From Candidatus Heimdallarchaeota archaeon (GTDB lineage: Archaea > Asgardarchaeota > Heimdallarchaeia > Heimdallarchaeales > Heimdallarchaeaceae): 64,000 bases of DNA. The DNA is taken from positions 402,757 to 466,756 of the forward strand of contig JAUVXV010000002.1 of NCBI GenBank assembly GCA_030603365.1, given 5' to 3'. The notes below the pieces were generated by a model. That model was given only the letters and a program-made list of their open reading frames with translations, was not told the origin of the DNA and searched no databases. Both the position numbers and the translations under genes were made by a program. Within the stretch, counting starts at the first letter, position 1. Every line of letters starts with the position of its first letter. Positions 9,295 through 17,780 of the stretch are shown here, piece by piece.

Positions 9295-9341
9295 CTTAAA
9301 GCCAGATAGAAATATCTGAGCTTTAAGTTATCACATTTTTT
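9295..9341 (+). terminator. Hairpin terminator with GAAA loop after fixX
   Basis: Positions 9295-9308 (CTTAAAGCCAGATA) pair with 9313-9327 (TATCTGAGCTTTAAG) with a single bulged base, leaving a GAAA loop at 9309-9312. A TTTTTT run follows at 9336-9341. This is an intrinsic-terminator-like stem, stronger than the plain T-runs seen after most genes here. GAAA belongs to the stable GNRA loop class. Confidence 0.7.
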
Positions 9342-9399
9342 CATCCTTAAATATTCAAAAAACCTTTTTTTGTCAAGATATGTCCTTTGTGTGGTGGAT

Positions 9400-10638
9400 A
9401 TGAGAATTGAGAATATTCAAGCAAAAACACTCATTAGAACGAGTAATAGAAGCCCTCATCATATCCACATGAATCTATACCAAGGATGTTTTCACAACTG
9501 TGTATATTGTAATGGAACTGCTGAGACATACCATATGCATGATGATTTTGGTTTGACAATTAAAGCTAAAGTGAATGCACCAGAGTTATTAGAAAGGTAT
9601 CTTCTGAAAGAAGGGTATGTCCCTTTCAATCGCGATGGAAGAATAACCTTAGATGAGTTTCTTTCAACACAAACTAAAACGAATACGAACTATGAATTGC
9701 CGAACTTTGTTCTGAGTTTATTTGGGAATGTATGTGACGTTTACCAACCAGCAGAGGAAGAACTTGAACTAACAAGAACACTCTTGCAAATAGCATATGA
9801 TTTTGGAGTTCCAGTAAGATTGCTGACAAAAAGCACATTAGTTTTGAGAGATTTAGACCTCCTCAAGAAAATTCATGACACCTCTTTCGCTCGTGTTGCT
9901 TTCACCATTACTCTTGCAGATGAGGAGGATCAAAGCAATTTTGAACCAAATGCTAGCTCAACAGCTGAAAGGTTAGAAGCTTTGAGATTGTTAAGAAAAG
10001 AAGGAATTCCTTCTGGAGCATATATAACTCCTATTATACCTTTGATCGGAGATACTGAGGAAAATCTAGGGCATCTCTTCAAGAAACTACAACAAATCAA
10101 TGCAGAATTTGTTATTACAGGAGGGTTAACTCTGAAACCTGGTAGAAATAAGGACTCTTTCATGCAAGTTATAATAGATAAATATCCAGAATACTACTCA
10201 CAAATATCCAATCTTTATTCAAATAATAGTCCTTATGGTCAACCAAACTCAGATGTAGCAAAAAGGTTAGATTTGCTCAAACCAGTTCAACAAGGATATG
10301 AACGAGCCAGAGAGTATGGTATTAATTTCTATGAACCCAGATTTATTCCCAATGTTAAGTATAGGAAAAATCTTGAGGTGGCAACATATCTTGCGAGGAT
10401 AGGATTTCTCAAAGAGGAAATATTTAGGGAAAATTATGGAGAAGCAAGAGAGTATAGAAATGCAGCCTCAAAGCTCGAATTTCTAGATAAAGACATTCAA
10501 GAAAAATCTGATTCTAAAATCAAGGGATTAGACTTTCCGGAATACATAAAAAATCATATAATAGAAATAATTAGCACTGGAAAAAGTAATTATCTTGAAG
10601 AGAAAAACGATTTTGGAGAACTTTTTTACATTAAATAG
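9400..10638 (+). CDS. Radical SAM protein, SplB-like (COG1533 type)
   Basis: The product (412 residues from the ATG) has the radical SAM cluster motif CFHNCVYC (CX3CX2C) in the context NLYQGCFHNCVYCNG near residue 40, typical of the SplB/COG1533 family. The rest is a TIM-barrel-like pattern including RLLTKSTLVLRDLDLL, FARVAFTITLAD and LRKEGIPSGAYITPIIPLIGD, features shared with that family. It binds a [4Fe-4S] cluster and cleaves S-adenosylmethionine to make a 5'-deoxyadenosyl radical; the substrate is unknown. I place the start at the ATG at 9400, since a TATA-like TTAAATAT (9347-9354) predicts transcription from about 9377; a TTG at 9370 is also in frame. It is not true spore photoproduct lyase by any evidence here. 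Confidence 0.85.
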   Translation: MRIENIQAKTLIRTSNRSPHHIHMNLYQGCFHNCVYCNGTAETYHMHDDFGLTIKAKVNAPELLERYLLKEGYVPFNRDGRITLDEFLSTQTKTNTNYELPNFVLSLFGNVCDVYQPAEEELELTRTLLQIAYDFGVPVRLLTKSTLVLRDLDLLKKIHDTSFARVAFTITLADEEDQSNFEPNASSTAERLEALRLLRKEGIPSGAYITPIIPLIGDTEENLGHLFKKLQQINAEFVITGGLTLKPGRNKDSFMQVIIDKYPEYYSQISNLYSNNSPYGQPNSDVAKRLDLLKPVQQGYERAREYGINFYEPRFIPNVKYRKNLEVATYLARIGFLKEEIFRENYGEAREYRNAASKLEFLDKDIQEKSDSKIKGLDFPEYIKNHIIEIISTGKSNYLEEKNDFGELFYIK

Positions 10639-10715
10639 TTGGTTTTCACATACAAATTTGCCCTTTCCTTGCGATAGATTTTTGAATAAAGATTGAGAAA
10701 ACATTCTTGAGTTTA

Positions 10716-11576
10716 ATGAGTGATATTGATCAACTTAAAGAAATTATCCCAGATGTTATTGCTGGATTTGTAAGATATGCGGATTATTTATCTGTTCCTG
10801 ATATCTCTCCTATCAAAAACAAAGACACTCTTTTACCTGTTTTAAAGAGAATGAAAGAAGGGGGAGCTAATGGGTGCCTTTTCTACCTTTATGATGGAGA
10901 AATGGTTCAGTTTCTTAATACCCTTTATACAGAAATTAAAGATTTTCCAATTATGGTCATCGTTCGTTCAGCTGAAATAGGTAAAATTACAGAGCTACTC
11001 CAACAACTTGAATTTAAACCTTTTATGATCTTCCTTGATTACTCTATTGCAGATCAGAGAGACAATGAACTTGTAGTTAAATACACCAATGTTGTTTCAA
11101 AATACACTGAACATATTGGACTATTTAGTATAGAACCCATTGGAACCGTATCGTTCTTTATTACAGCCAATCAACAAATTAAAACATACTTAATTCCGTT
11201 CAATATGTTAGGGTTTGGTGTTCAGAACCGAAGTTTGCTTGAAATGATAGTTAATTCATCTGAGAATATATATATCACTATGAATCCGCTAGCTCAGGGA
11301 AGAATTAAGCCAAGGCAAGCCTTTGATTATATTACAACTCACAAAATCCATGGATCAATTGTTGAAATTGAGAATGTAGATATAAATTTAGAAGCGGTGA
11401 AATTTGCAAAATATTTCTTCGAAACACATGATTTTCTACAAATTGCTCTAGAATTTGAAGATCATGCTGAAGTTTGTGAAAACTGCGGTTTGGGAATGTA
11501 CAGATATTTCCCACCATCAGGGGGAAGTGGTTTTTACTGTCCTCAATGCCAAACAACTAAAGATCTAGCAAAATAA
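10716..11576 (+). CDS. Uncharacterised protein with C-terminal zinc ribbon
   Basis: A 286-residue soluble protein I do not recognise. The first 240 residues alternate predicted strands and helices in a barrel-like rhythm (for example GGANGCLFYLYDGE, FPIMVIVRSAEIG, FKPFMIFLDYSI, HIGLFSIEPIGTVSF, IYITMNPLAQGR). The last 35 residues carry CENCGLGMYRYF and CPQC, a CxxC...CxxC zinc ribbon. I start at the ATG at 10716; a TTG at 10707 is in frame. It is followed after only 11 bases by another zinc-ribbon gene, so they probably form one transcript and may act together. Confidence 0.75.
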   Translation: MSDIDQLKEIIPDVIAGFVRYADYLSVPDISPIKNKDTLLPVLKRMKEGGANGCLFYLYDGEMVQFLNTLYTEIKDFPIMVIVRSAEIGKITELLQQLEFKPFMIFLDYSIADQRDNELVVKYTNVVSKYTEHIGLFSIEPIGTVSFFITANQQIKTYLIPFNMLGFGVQNRSLLEMIVNSSENIYITMNPLAQGRIKPRQAFDYITTHKIHGSIVEIENVDINLEAVKFAKYFFETHDFLQIALEFEDHAEVCENCGLGMYRYFPPSGGSGFYCPQCQTTKDLAK

Positions 11577-11587
11577 CAAACCAGTAG

Positions 11588-12157
11588 GTGAACCAAATTA
11601 AACCATGTCCTTTCTGTGAAAGGTCAATCCCCGATATCTCAGCTTTTTGTTGTTATTGTGGTAAGGATGTTAGAAGAGTAGAACAACCTAAGCTAAAAAA
11701 AACCAACCTAGATCTGCAAAAATCAATTGGTAAGCTGAAAAAACAAGCTATATCTTTTATTTCCAATTTAGAGACAAAAGTTGAAAATTCTACTTCGCTT
11801 TCATATGTAAATAAACAGAGAGTTCTTAATATTCTGAACCAGTTTCAATATAAAGAAAAGGGAGAACTAGAAGGTGATCCTGAAGAATTGTCTGAATGGG
11901 TAAAGAAGGTAGAAGAAGCAATTTCAGGAGAAAAATGCATTATTTGTTTACAAGAATTTGTGATAAAAGAAAAAGAACAACTAAATGTCATTTTATGTCC
12001 ACATTGCAATTATGCTGGACACCCTAATCATTTTATTACGTGGTTGGATACAAGGAAAAAGTGTCCTATGTGTAGAAGTGATCTCGATAAGGACAGTTTA
12101 CTTAGAGGTTACTTATCAGAAAAAGATGAAAAACTAGTGTTTACAAGTGAACCTTGA
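11588..12157 (+). CDS. Zinc-ribbon and RING-like domain protein
   Basis: This 189-residue protein opens with a zinc ribbon (CPFC at residues 7-10, CYCG at 22-25), then a lysine-rich helical linker. It ends in an eight-ligand RING-like module: C117-x2-C120, C137-x2-C140, H145-x2-H148 and C159-x2-C162, finishing in TWLDTRKKCPMCRSDL. The TWL...CPMCR ending is the one seen in RING-H2 ubiquitin ligases, although the ligand order here (C4H2C2) is not the classic C3H2C3. The start is a GTG 11 bases after the preceding zinc-ribbon gene. Asgard archaea are known to carry small RING proteins in ubiquitin-like systems; no ubiquitin, E1 or E2 gene lies in this window, so ligase activity is only a possibility. 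Confidence 0.75.
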   Translation: MNQIKPCPFCERSIPDISAFCCYCGKDVRRVEQPKLKKTNLDLQKSIGKLKKQAISFISNLETKVENSTSLSYVNKQRVLNILNQFQYKEKGELEGDPEELSEWVKKVEEAISGEKCIICLQEFVIKEKEQLNVILCPHCNYAGHPNHFITWLDTRKKCPMCRSDLDKDSLLRGYLSEKDEKLVFTSEP

Positions 12158-12170
12158 TTAAGAAACATTT

Positions 12171-12971
12171 TCAACTTTTCTTCTTCTCTCTCATCTCTTG
12201 TTTATATTTGTTCAGAAGATGTTTATACTCTTCTGCTTCTGCACCAGGATCTTCTGAATAAACTATAGGGCCCCCAACACATATCATTGCGTTATTATCA
12301 AAATGATAAATTAGACTTTTGATAATCAAATGTTCATTCCCATAGATGGGTGCAAGGGCAAGTATATTAGGCCCTATTGTTTCTTTTAGTTTTCTTACAT
12401 CTTTAACATCAATGTGTTCTGCATTACCTATCCAAAAACCATCTACTTGAGTTTTTTTACATCTTTCTGCCACATACAAGAATAATGGTTGTTCATTAAC
12501 AGCAGCAATTTTGTAAAACATAGATTCTGGATTTGACAACAAGGTTAAAACAATAATCCCTAATTGTTTCTGTCTAGCAAGGAGTGAGGCTTTGTCTATA
12601 TTAGCACTAAAGGGGGAGAAAGTAAATGCATCAAAGTTTTCTTCTTTGAACCAAAAAATGGCTGAATCATTTGAAGTATCTATGTCTCCAAGTTTATGGT
12701 CTATTATTGACAACATATCATTCTGATGAATAAAAATATTAATCTGTCTAATTTCATCAGCAGTTAAACCGATTAAATACTGTCTGTTAAGCTTTACAGC
12801 ACTACAATAAGGAGCAACTTCACTAATGATTTTTTTCATAAAGTTAATTCGATTATCATCGGGCATAACATGTCTTGATCGCTGTGAAGGTAAAGCTGGA
12901 TCAAGACTAACACAAAGTAAGCTATCTTTCTTCTTTGAAATCTCCTTATACTTTTGAATAAACTGTGACAT
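12171..12971 (-). CDS. pyrF: Orotidine 5'-phosphate decarboxylase
   Basis: A 266-residue TIM-barrel enzyme that converts orotidine monophosphate to UMP, the last step of pyrimidine synthesis. The catalytic Asp-Lys-Asp array is seen in DHKLGDIDTSN, the first strand in LLCVSLDPALP, and the phosphate-binding end in GGPIVYSEDPGAEAEEY. It fits the longer (type 2/UMP synthase-like) form rather than the short archaeal form. It is transcribed divergently from the HTH-phosphoribosyltransferase gene, and the two share one TATA region at 13005-13013. The other pyrimidine genes pyrD, pyrK and pyrC lie just beyond that regulator. Confidence 0.92.
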   Translation of the reverse strand: MSQFIQKYKEISKKKDSLLCVSLDPALPSQRSRHVMPDDNRINFMKKIISEVAPYCSAVKLNRQYLIGLTADEIRQINIFIHQNDMLSIIDHKLGDIDTSNDSAIFWFKEENFDAFTFSPFSANIDKASLLARQKQLGIIVLTLLSNPESMFYKIAAVNEQPLFLYVAERCKKTQVDGFWIGNAEHIDVKDVRKLKETIGPNILALAPIYGNEHLIIKSLIYHFDNNAMICVGGPIVYSEDPGAEAEEYKHLLNKYKQEMREKKKS

Positions 12972-13004
12972 TTACTTATTCACAAGGAGAAAACGACCTA
13001 TATT

Positions 13005-13013
13005 ACTTATAAA
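13005..13013. promoter_or_regulatory. Shared divergent TATA region of pyrF and the PRTase regulator
   Basis: The sequence CTTATAAAG (with flanking TATTA and TTATA) is nearly palindromic and can serve as a TATA element in either direction. It lies about 38 bases before the pyrF start (12971) and about 73 before the regulator start (13082). One protein bound here could control both genes. Confidence 0.45.
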
Positions 13014-13081
13014 GTTATATTGTCATGCAAATCTTTTTCAATTAATTAAATGAGGATACAATAGATATTGGGGCGACAATA

Positions 13082-13861
13082 ATGTCCAATACAAACACTC
13101 CAGATAGTTATATTGATGCTCAAGAAAAATTAATGACTCTAAATCTTCTTCAGATAGCTTATAAAAAATTTGAGAAACTTGATAGCTTCAAGTCATATCT
13201 TCAAGAAAACGGTGTTGAAGTTTCTGTTGCTAATCTTTCCAGATATGTCAATGGAAAAGCTCTACCAAAATCTAAATTGAAGGATTCACTTCTTAGAATT
13301 TTCGTAAACAATAAGAAGTTAGGTTTAACAATCGAAGAGCTAATTACCAAGAATCTAGAGATCAAGAGAGATGAATCTGGTGTTGTATCAGTAAATAACT
13401 CATGTCTCCTCAACGATTCTAGAACCTTGAAAGCAATATTATTTTTAGCAATTAAACAAGGAATAATTCCTAGTATTGCTGATAAAGTCATCACTGCAGA
13501 AGTTGATGGCATACCTTTAGGGATGACTCTTGCTCATCTCTTAAACATCGACTGTGTCTATGCAAGAAAGAAGAAAACGATAGGAACGTCTTCTTTCCAC
13601 AGTGAAGATATTGTTGCTGCAAAATCAAGTAGAATTGAAACCCTCTTTCTACCTGAGAATTTTATTAATAAAGATGAGAATATCATAATAATTGATGATA
13701 TTATACGATCAGGAGCTACTCAAACTGCATTGGTAAACCTAGTATCAAAAAGTGAGGGGATTCCTTTGAAAATAGTGATTCTAACTGGAATAGGAGAGCA
13801 TTGGGGAAAAACAAACATACTACGATTTACAGATTTCTCAGCTCTCGTGACAATAAGTTGA
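13082..13861 (+). CDS. HTH-phosphoribosyltransferase transcription regulator (GfcR/PyrE-like)
   Basis: The 259-residue protein joins an N-terminal helix-turn-helix (about residues 35-70, NGVEVSVANLSRYVNGKALP) to a C-terminal phosphoribosyltransferase fold. The PRPP loop is IIIIDDIIRSGAT (about residues 217-229), and the loop YARKKKTIG resembles the flexible loop of orotate phosphoribosyltransferase. Archaeal proteins of this build (such as haloarchaeal GfcR) are transcription regulators that sense phosphorylated sugars or nucleotides. Its place between pyrF and the pyrDKC operon suggests control of pyrimidine synthesis, and because no separate pyrE lies here, residual orotate phosphoribosyltransferase activity is conceivable. 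A purine-type regulator is the main alternative. Confidence 0.8.
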   Translation: MSNTNTPDSYIDAQEKLMTLNLLQIAYKKFEKLDSFKSYLQENGVEVSVANLSRYVNGKALPKSKLKDSLLRIFVNNKKLGLTIEELITKNLEIKRDESGVVSVNNSCLLNDSRTLKAILFLAIKQGIIPSIADKVITAEVDGIPLGMTLAHLLNIDCVYARKKKTIGTSSFHSEDIVAAKSSRIETLFLPENFINKDENIIIIDDIIRSGATQTALVNLVSKSEGIPLKIVILTGIGEHWGKTNILRFTDFSALVTIS

Positions 13862-13908
13862 GTAGAATAAAGGGTATGTTTCACAGAGTAAGTGCATTTA
13901 ATCTATCT

Positions 13909-15126
13909 CTACAATTCATTTTGAACAAGAATTTGTTTATTCTTAATTATGTATTTCATAGATCCACGTAACATTTTATTTTGAAAAGGTGACCAACCAG
14001 CTTTAGACTTTATCCAATCTGAATCTACATGGAAAGGAGTATGAGGATCCAAGATTACAATTTCTTCTTTAATAGCTTTCTCTTTAATATTAAGTAATGA
14101 AGAAGGGAATTTATAGAAAGCTTCGATTGCTCGTTCCCATTCCAAATCCCCTAAATTGATTAAAGTGCAAACTGTTGGTAATAGCTCTTGAACACCAGGC
14201 ATACCACTTAAACATTCATTTTCTTTTTCTTCGATAGTATGAGGAGAGTGGCTAGAACTAATCATGTCAATTATTCCCATAGCTAGGGATTCAACAAGTA
14301 TTCTGCTATCTCTTGTGTTTCTCAGTGGTGGTTTCACTTTTTTCAGATGTTCTTCAAGATCTGTTGCTTGATTGAAAAATAGATATCTTGGACATGTGTC
14401 TGATGTAAGATTTGGAGTATTCACTAATTCTAATAATTTTGAAGAAAGGGAACTGCTTACATGTGTTATATGTAGTTTCAGTGATGAATAATCTTTTGCC
14501 CACTGTAAAATCTTCTGAACAGCTACCGCTTCTGCTTCAGGAGGATGTTTCTTATTGTGATCACTTTCAAAATCATGTTCTTTGAGTATATTGGGATCTT
14601 CAGCATGAAAGATTATTGGTTTATTAGTTTCTAGTTCCTCTAGATTGTCCAATGCAGAAATTATTCTTTCTTCATCGATGGTTAAATCTCCTGAAGAATC
14701 AGACATGAAGATCTTATATGCATCACAATACTCATCTAATTCAGATATATCTTCAGCATTGTTATTAGTAATTGCCGCTGCAATAAGAATATCAACAATA
14801 TCCTGTTTTTTGGTCAGCTCACGTTTGTACTTGAGATCGTTAATAGAATCAGTTACAGGATTTGTATTTGGCATATCTAAAACAGTTAGAACTCCTCCAA
14901 ACAGAGCTGCTTCTGCACCTGTAATCATATCTTCTTTATGAGTAAATCCCGGTTCTCTGAAATGAACGTGTAAGTCAATACCCGGAGGTATGCCTAAATA
15001 ATCCCTGCAGTCAATCTCATTTCCTAGAATTTTAATTAAGGATGGATTATAGTCTACTTCTAAATCTTGAATTTCAAAATCTCTTTTCTGATGGTTCCAG
15101 ATTTTAAGATTCGAGAGAATGACCAT
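13909..15126 (-). CDS. pyrC: Dihydroorotase
   Basis: The 405-residue amidohydrolase cyclises carbamoyl-aspartate to dihydroorotate. The metal-binding motif DLHVHFREPG sits near residue 50; the later His ligands are in FHAEDP and LHITHVSSS; the DMISSSHSPHT segment holds the catalytic Asp region. Its length and motif spacing match dihydroorotase rather than hydantoinase or allantoinase, and the operon partners settle it. The start follows the pyrK stop by 2 bases, making it the third gene of a pyrD-pyrK-pyrC transcript that converges on the HTH-phosphoribosyltransferase gene. Confidence 0.93.
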   Translation of the reverse strand: MVILSNLKIWNHQKRDFEIQDLEVDYNPSLIKILGNEIDCRDYLGIPPGIDLHVHFREPGFTHKEDMITGAEAALFGGVLTVLDMPNTNPVTDSINDLKYKRELTKKQDIVDILIAAAITNNNAEDISELDEYCDAYKIFMSDSSGDLTIDEERIISALDNLEELETNKPIIFHAEDPNILKEHDFESDHNKKHPPEAEAVAVQKILQWAKDYSSLKLHITHVSSSLSSKLLELVNTPNLTSDTCPRYLFFNQATDLEEHLKKVKPPLRNTRDSRILVESLAMGIIDMISSSHSPHTIEEKENECLSGMPGVQELLPTVCTLINLGDLEWERAIEAFYKFPSSLLNIKEKAIKEEIVILDPHTPFHVDSDWIKSKAGWSPFQNKMLRGSMKYIIKNKQILVQNEL

Positions 15127-15128
15127 GG

Positions 15129-15980
15129 TTATATCCTCACTTTTTCGCCTGATTCAAGTCTTTTGTATAGTCCAAAGTCACTGATTTGTTCCAACTGTTC
15201 AGTGTTAAAAACAGGACCATCTACACATATTCTCCAACCAGTTGGATCTACAGCACAATATGAACAAGCACCAAAACCACATCTCATATAACGGTCAGCT
15301 AAACTCATTTGCATATCCATAACATTCGAATATTTTTTCCCAATATTGAAAATTGCTTTCATCATTTTTTCTGGACCAGCAACATACATTACAGAAGGAG
15401 TTTGATTTTCCTGTAAGAAATTCTCCAAATCTACAGTAGGAAATCCTTGGTAGCCGTAAGATCCATCATCTGTACAAACATGAAATGTAATTAGATCCTT
15501 GTCATGAAGATCTTGAAACCAATCAAGATACATCAACCTATCTTTTGTTCTCGCACCCTCAAAAACATGAATGTTTTGTTTACTATCTTTTTCCAATAGA
15601 GTTGTAGTTAAGAGTTTGAGAGGAGTCATACCAAAACCTCCTCCAATTAGCAGATGATTCACATCTTGTGGAGGTTTGAACGGTTTCCCATAAAATCCTC
15701 TAACACCTACTAAATCCCCAATTTGCTTATTAATCATTGCTTCAGTACCAGGTCCCATTTTAGCAATACCAACTTCTAAAATGTTTTCTTTAAAACCTGC
15801 AATTCCTATAGGAAATTCATCTACTCCAGGAACCCAAAGCATTATGAATTGTCCAGGTAAAGCTCGCTGAGCTTTAATTGGAAGTTCTATAAGAAATTTG
15901 TAAGTATCTTCACATTCCAATTCTTTTGTAATTATTTTTCCCATAAGGGGTTTGTCATTTGGCAAGGTTTGTTTTGTCAT
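15129..15980 (-). CDS. pyrK: Dihydroorotate dehydrogenase electron transfer subunit (PyrK)
   Basis: A 283-residue FAD/[2Fe-2S] protein of the ferredoxin-NADP reductase fold that carries electrons from the PyrD FMN to NAD+. The N-terminal barrel has LPGQFIMLWVPG, the nucleotide domain has LLIGGGFGMTPL, and the C-terminal [2Fe-2S] ligands are in RCGFGACSYCAV followed by ICVDGPVF. This four-Cys pattern is diagnostic for PyrK. The start overlaps the pyrD stop by 4 bases, as expected for subunits of one complex. An alternative reading as a sulfhydrogenase gamma subunit is excluded by this operon. Confidence 0.92.
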   Translation of the reverse strand: MTKQTLPNDKPLMGKIITKELECEDTYKFLIELPIKAQRALPGQFIMLWVPGVDEFPIGIAGFKENILEVGIAKMGPGTEAMINKQIGDLVGVRGFYGKPFKPPQDVNHLLIGGGFGMTPLKLLTTTLLEKDSKQNIHVFEGARTKDRLMYLDWFQDLHDKDLITFHVCTDDGSYGYQGFPTVDLENFLQENQTPSVMYVAGPEKMMKAIFNIGKKYSNVMDMQMSLADRYMRCGFGACSYCAVDPTGWRICVDGPVFNTEQLEQISDFGLYKRLESGEKVRI

Positions 15981-16897
15981 CTGTGAGCTCCTCCAGTAAT
16001 TTCCTTTATTGAATTAAATTGATGCTCTTTCATGTATTTCTTAATCTTCATTTGGAAGAATCTTATCATATTTTCAGGATAAGCTACACCCAGAGATGTG
16101 CCTATTTCGACTGCTGTGGCCCCCGCAAGGAGATATTCAATTATATCCTCTCCTCGATAAATTCCCCCAACACCGATGATAGGTATTTTATCGCCAAAAT
16201 TTTCATATAAATCATAAACATAACGAATTCCTATTGGTTTGATTGCTGCTCCAGAGAGACCTCCACGTTTAAATCCAAGCACAGGCATTTTTGTTTGAAT
16301 ATCAATTACCATCGCTTTGAGAGTGTTAATAGCAACCAACGCATCACTTCCACCTTTTATAGCTGCATCAGCTATTTCCAAGATGTTACTAACATTTGGT
16401 GTTAGTTTAACCCATAGAGGAATTTCTGTTTCTTTTCTTAACATTGATACGATTTCCTTAACTAATTCAGGATCAGTTCCTATCTGAGTTCCTCCTTTTT
16501 CAGTGTTAGGGCAACTTAGATTCAATTCAAAAGCAAGAACAGATAAATCCTTTAATCCATTTAGAACCTCTAAGAATTCTTCTTTATTTTCTCCAAAAAT
16601 TGAAACAATAGTTGGTATTTTGTTTTCATTGAGAATTTGAATGTCTTCTCTGAAAATTGAATATCCAGGATTTGCTAATCCTACAGAATTTATTACACTT
16701 CTTATTTCTTGTAATGCAAATACACTAGGATTTGGATTGCCAATTCTGGATCTTGGACCTATACTCTTTGTAATCACAGCACCCAAACCTGCTTCATAAG
16801 TTCTCTGAAGAGTAGAGTAAGTCGTTCCCAGAACACCAGAAGCTAAAATTAGCGGATTTCTGAGCTGTATATCACCGACTTCTGTATCAAAACTCAT
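15977..16897 (-). CDS. pyrD: Dihydroorotate dehydrogenase B catalytic subunit (PyrD)
   Basis: The 306-residue TIM-barrel flavoprotein oxidises dihydroorotate to orotate. It is the class 1B (NAD-linked) form: the catalytic base is the Cys of NLSCPNTEKGG, and FMN contacts are seen in PLILASGVLG, LWVKLTPN, VAINTLKA and IIGVGGI followed by AGATAVEIGT. The next gene, pyrK, overlaps by 4 bases and supplies the electron-transfer subunit that class 1B needs. It leads the pyrDKC operon; a TATA-like TTTAAAAA on this strand lies about 20 bases before the ATG. Confidence 0.94.
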   Translation of the reverse strand: MSFDTEVGDIQLRNPLILASGVLGTTYSTLQRTYEAGLGAVITKSIGPRSRIGNPNPSVFALQEIRSVINSVGLANPGYSIFREDIQILNENKIPTIVSIFGENKEEFLEVLNGLKDLSVLAFELNLSCPNTEKGGTQIGTDPELVKEIVSMLRKETEIPLWVKLTPNVSNILEIADAAIKGGSDALVAINTLKAMVIDIQTKMPVLGFKRGGLSGAAIKPIGIRYVYDLYENFGDKIPIIGVGGIYRGEDIIEYLLAGATAVEIGTSLGVAYPENMIRFFQMKIKKYMKEHQFNSIKEITGGAHR

Positions 16898-16971
16898 GTA
16901 GAATAGTTTTTTTTAAACTTGAAAAGTTTTACTGATTTACGGAATTTAGATCCAAGATTCAAAAAACTAAA

Positions 16972-17024
16972 TTTTCTGAAAAAAAACACATTTCATATGA
17001 AAAATTTATTATATATTCAGAAAA
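16972..17024. repeat. 9-bp perfect inverted repeat between pyrD and the phosphoesterase gene
   Basis: TTTTCTGAA at 16972-16980 and TTCAGAAAA at 17016-17024 are exact reverse complements, 44 bases apart start to start (about four helical turns), flanking a TATATATT-like element near 17009. This could be an operator for the divergent pyrDKC and phosphoesterase promoters. In DNA this AT-rich a chance match is possible. Confidence 0.35.
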
Positions 17025-17066
17025 AACAAAGATATAGAGGTCTTATAATCTTCAAAGTGATATTCT

Positions 17067-17771
17067 TTGCCCCGAATCGCAGTCATTTCTGATATCCATT
17101 CAAACATCTTCGCTTTAGAGGCAGTTCTAAAGGATATTCAGAGAAAAAAAATTATTGATGAAATCATCTGTTTGGGTGATGTAGTGGGTTATTATCCTTT
17201 TCCTAACGAGTGTATAGAACTAATTCGTGAGCAATGCTCTATAACAATGTTAGGTAACCATGATGCTGGCGTCATTGGAGATGAACCTTCTTTCTATTTC
17301 AATCCAACAGCTTATGAAATGATTGCATGGACTCAGGAAAATATCAAACAAGAACACTTGAAATGGATAACCTCACTACCTAGAAGAAGAACGATTGAGA
17401 GAAATGGTAAAACCATCTACCTTGTGCATGGATCTCCGTTCAAAGTTTTTGATTATATGGATTCTAGCTCAGATAAACAATTGAAGGCAATGTTAAGTGA
17501 GGCTTTCGAAAAAACAGAAACTGATATACTTATGGTGGGACATACTCATGTACCTGTTAAAACCAAATTTAAGAATAAACATTTCCTAAATCCAGGTTCT
17601 GTTGGACAGCCAAGAAATGGCACTCCAGGAGCGTATTATTCGATAGTAAATACTAATCCATTCAATATTTCTATGATCCACCTAAAGTATGATTTTTCAC
17701 CTTTGCAAGAAAAAATGAAAGAATTAGAACTTCCTAAGTCTTTGAGTGATAGATTAAATAGAGGTCATTAA
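17067..17771 (+). CDS. Calcineurin-like metallophosphoesterase (YfcE/MJ0936-like)
   Basis: The 234-residue protein has the five metallophosphoesterase motifs in order: VISDIHSN (D-x-H), CLGDVVGYY (GDxxG), MLGNHDAG (GNHD), YLVHGSP (H) and VGHTHVP (GHxH). Together they bind two divalent metals. Archaeal relatives hydrolyse phosphodiesters or cyclic nucleotides in vitro; the natural substrate is unknown. The start is a TTG (17067), since no ATG lies near; a TATA-like element near 17009 gives a leader of about 30 bases. It is divergent from pyrD and convergent on a small acidic protein gene. Confidence 0.88.
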   Translation: MPRIAVISDIHSNIFALEAVLKDIQRKKIIDEIICLGDVVGYYPFPNECIELIREQCSITMLGNHDAGVIGDEPSFYFNPTAYEMIAWTQENIKQEHLKWITSLPRRRTIERNGKTIYLVHGSPFKVFDYMDSSSDKQLKAMLSEAFEKTETDILMVGHTHVPVKTKFKNKHFLNPGSVGQPRNGTPGAYYSIVNTNPFNISMIHLKYDFSPLQEKMKELELPKSLSDRLNRGH

Positions 17772-17780
17772 TTAGAAAAA

